Shown piece by piece: positions 1 through 60,000 of a stretch of 60,000 bases of DNA (its first letter is position 1; every line of letters starts with the position of its first letter). The notes under the pieces are model-generated. The model was given only the letters and a program-made list of their open reading frames with translations, ran no database searches and was not told where the DNA came from. The translations under genes and the position numbers were made by a program. The stretch comes from Tubulanus polymorphus. Taxonomy: Eukaryota > Nemertea > Palaeonemertea > Tubulaniformes > Tubulanidae. The stretch spans positions 2,057,001-2,117,000 of the forward strand of contig NC_134029.1 in NCBI RefSeq assembly GCF_964204645.1. The letters are read 5' to 3'.

Positions 1-60000
<60,000 letters not shown>

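Overview
The window looks like animal nuclear DNA: many short coding blocks, each bounded by AG acceptors and GT donors, separated by AT-rich introns averaging about 100 bp. I see no bacterial signals. All credible coding sequence is on the + strand and belongs, by my reading, to one enormous modular gene that enters at the left edge and leaves at the right edge without a start, signal peptide or stop. I delimit 231 exons (the first and last cut by the window edges), about 36.9 kb of coding sequence, or roughly 12,300 residues. The species cannot be named from the sequence. Proteins with tandem antistasin-like domains are known from leeches, molluscs and Hydra, so a marine or freshwater invertebrate is the best guess.

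The protein is built from two domain types. About 367 complete modules of 29-33 residues carry six cysteines in the order C-x4-C-x3-C-x11-C-x3-C-x-C, which matches the second half of the antistasin domain. These modules are extraordinarily basic, with about 40% Lys+Arg, about 20% Cys and almost no Asp or Glu. Nineteen exons encode Kunitz/BPTI domains. Seventeen of these have lost both cysteines of the disulfide equivalent to BPTI 14-38, while two keep both. Modules come in recognisable classes: A is the default; B has the loop GYRGFIKKYNKHG and is last in its exon; C has an opening like CSHVRKSCP with CQVGC and is first in its exon; S has a shortened C2-C3 spacing.

Every intron splits the same codon, after base 1 of the residue just before the first Cys of a module, so every complete exon is a multiple of three and phase 1-1. 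Where two to five modules share an exon, the linker reads C-K-P-C at exactly the position where other linkers carry an intron. Higher-order cassettes recur across the window: an FNKHG exon, a Kunitz exon, a KFKRG A+B exon and an A+A exon near 6.9, 17.0, 24.3, 31.9, 36.0 and 45.5 kb; a second Kunitz cassette at 1.8, 14.3 and 27.8 kb; and an S-module plus Kunitz pair at 22.6, 34.2, 48.7 and 54.4 kb. Kunitz exons are spaced about 1.7-4 kb apart, except for a 9.3 kb Kunitz-free region from 36.4 to 45.8 kb.

Non-coding features are few: a 143-bp AT dinucleotide run in one intron, a foldback element with 62-bp arms in the longest intron (29387-29723), a few small repeats and one GC-AG intron. The function is unknown. 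The likely reading is a giant secreted polycationic, disulfide-rich protein that may bind polyanions and may be diversified by in-frame exon skipping.
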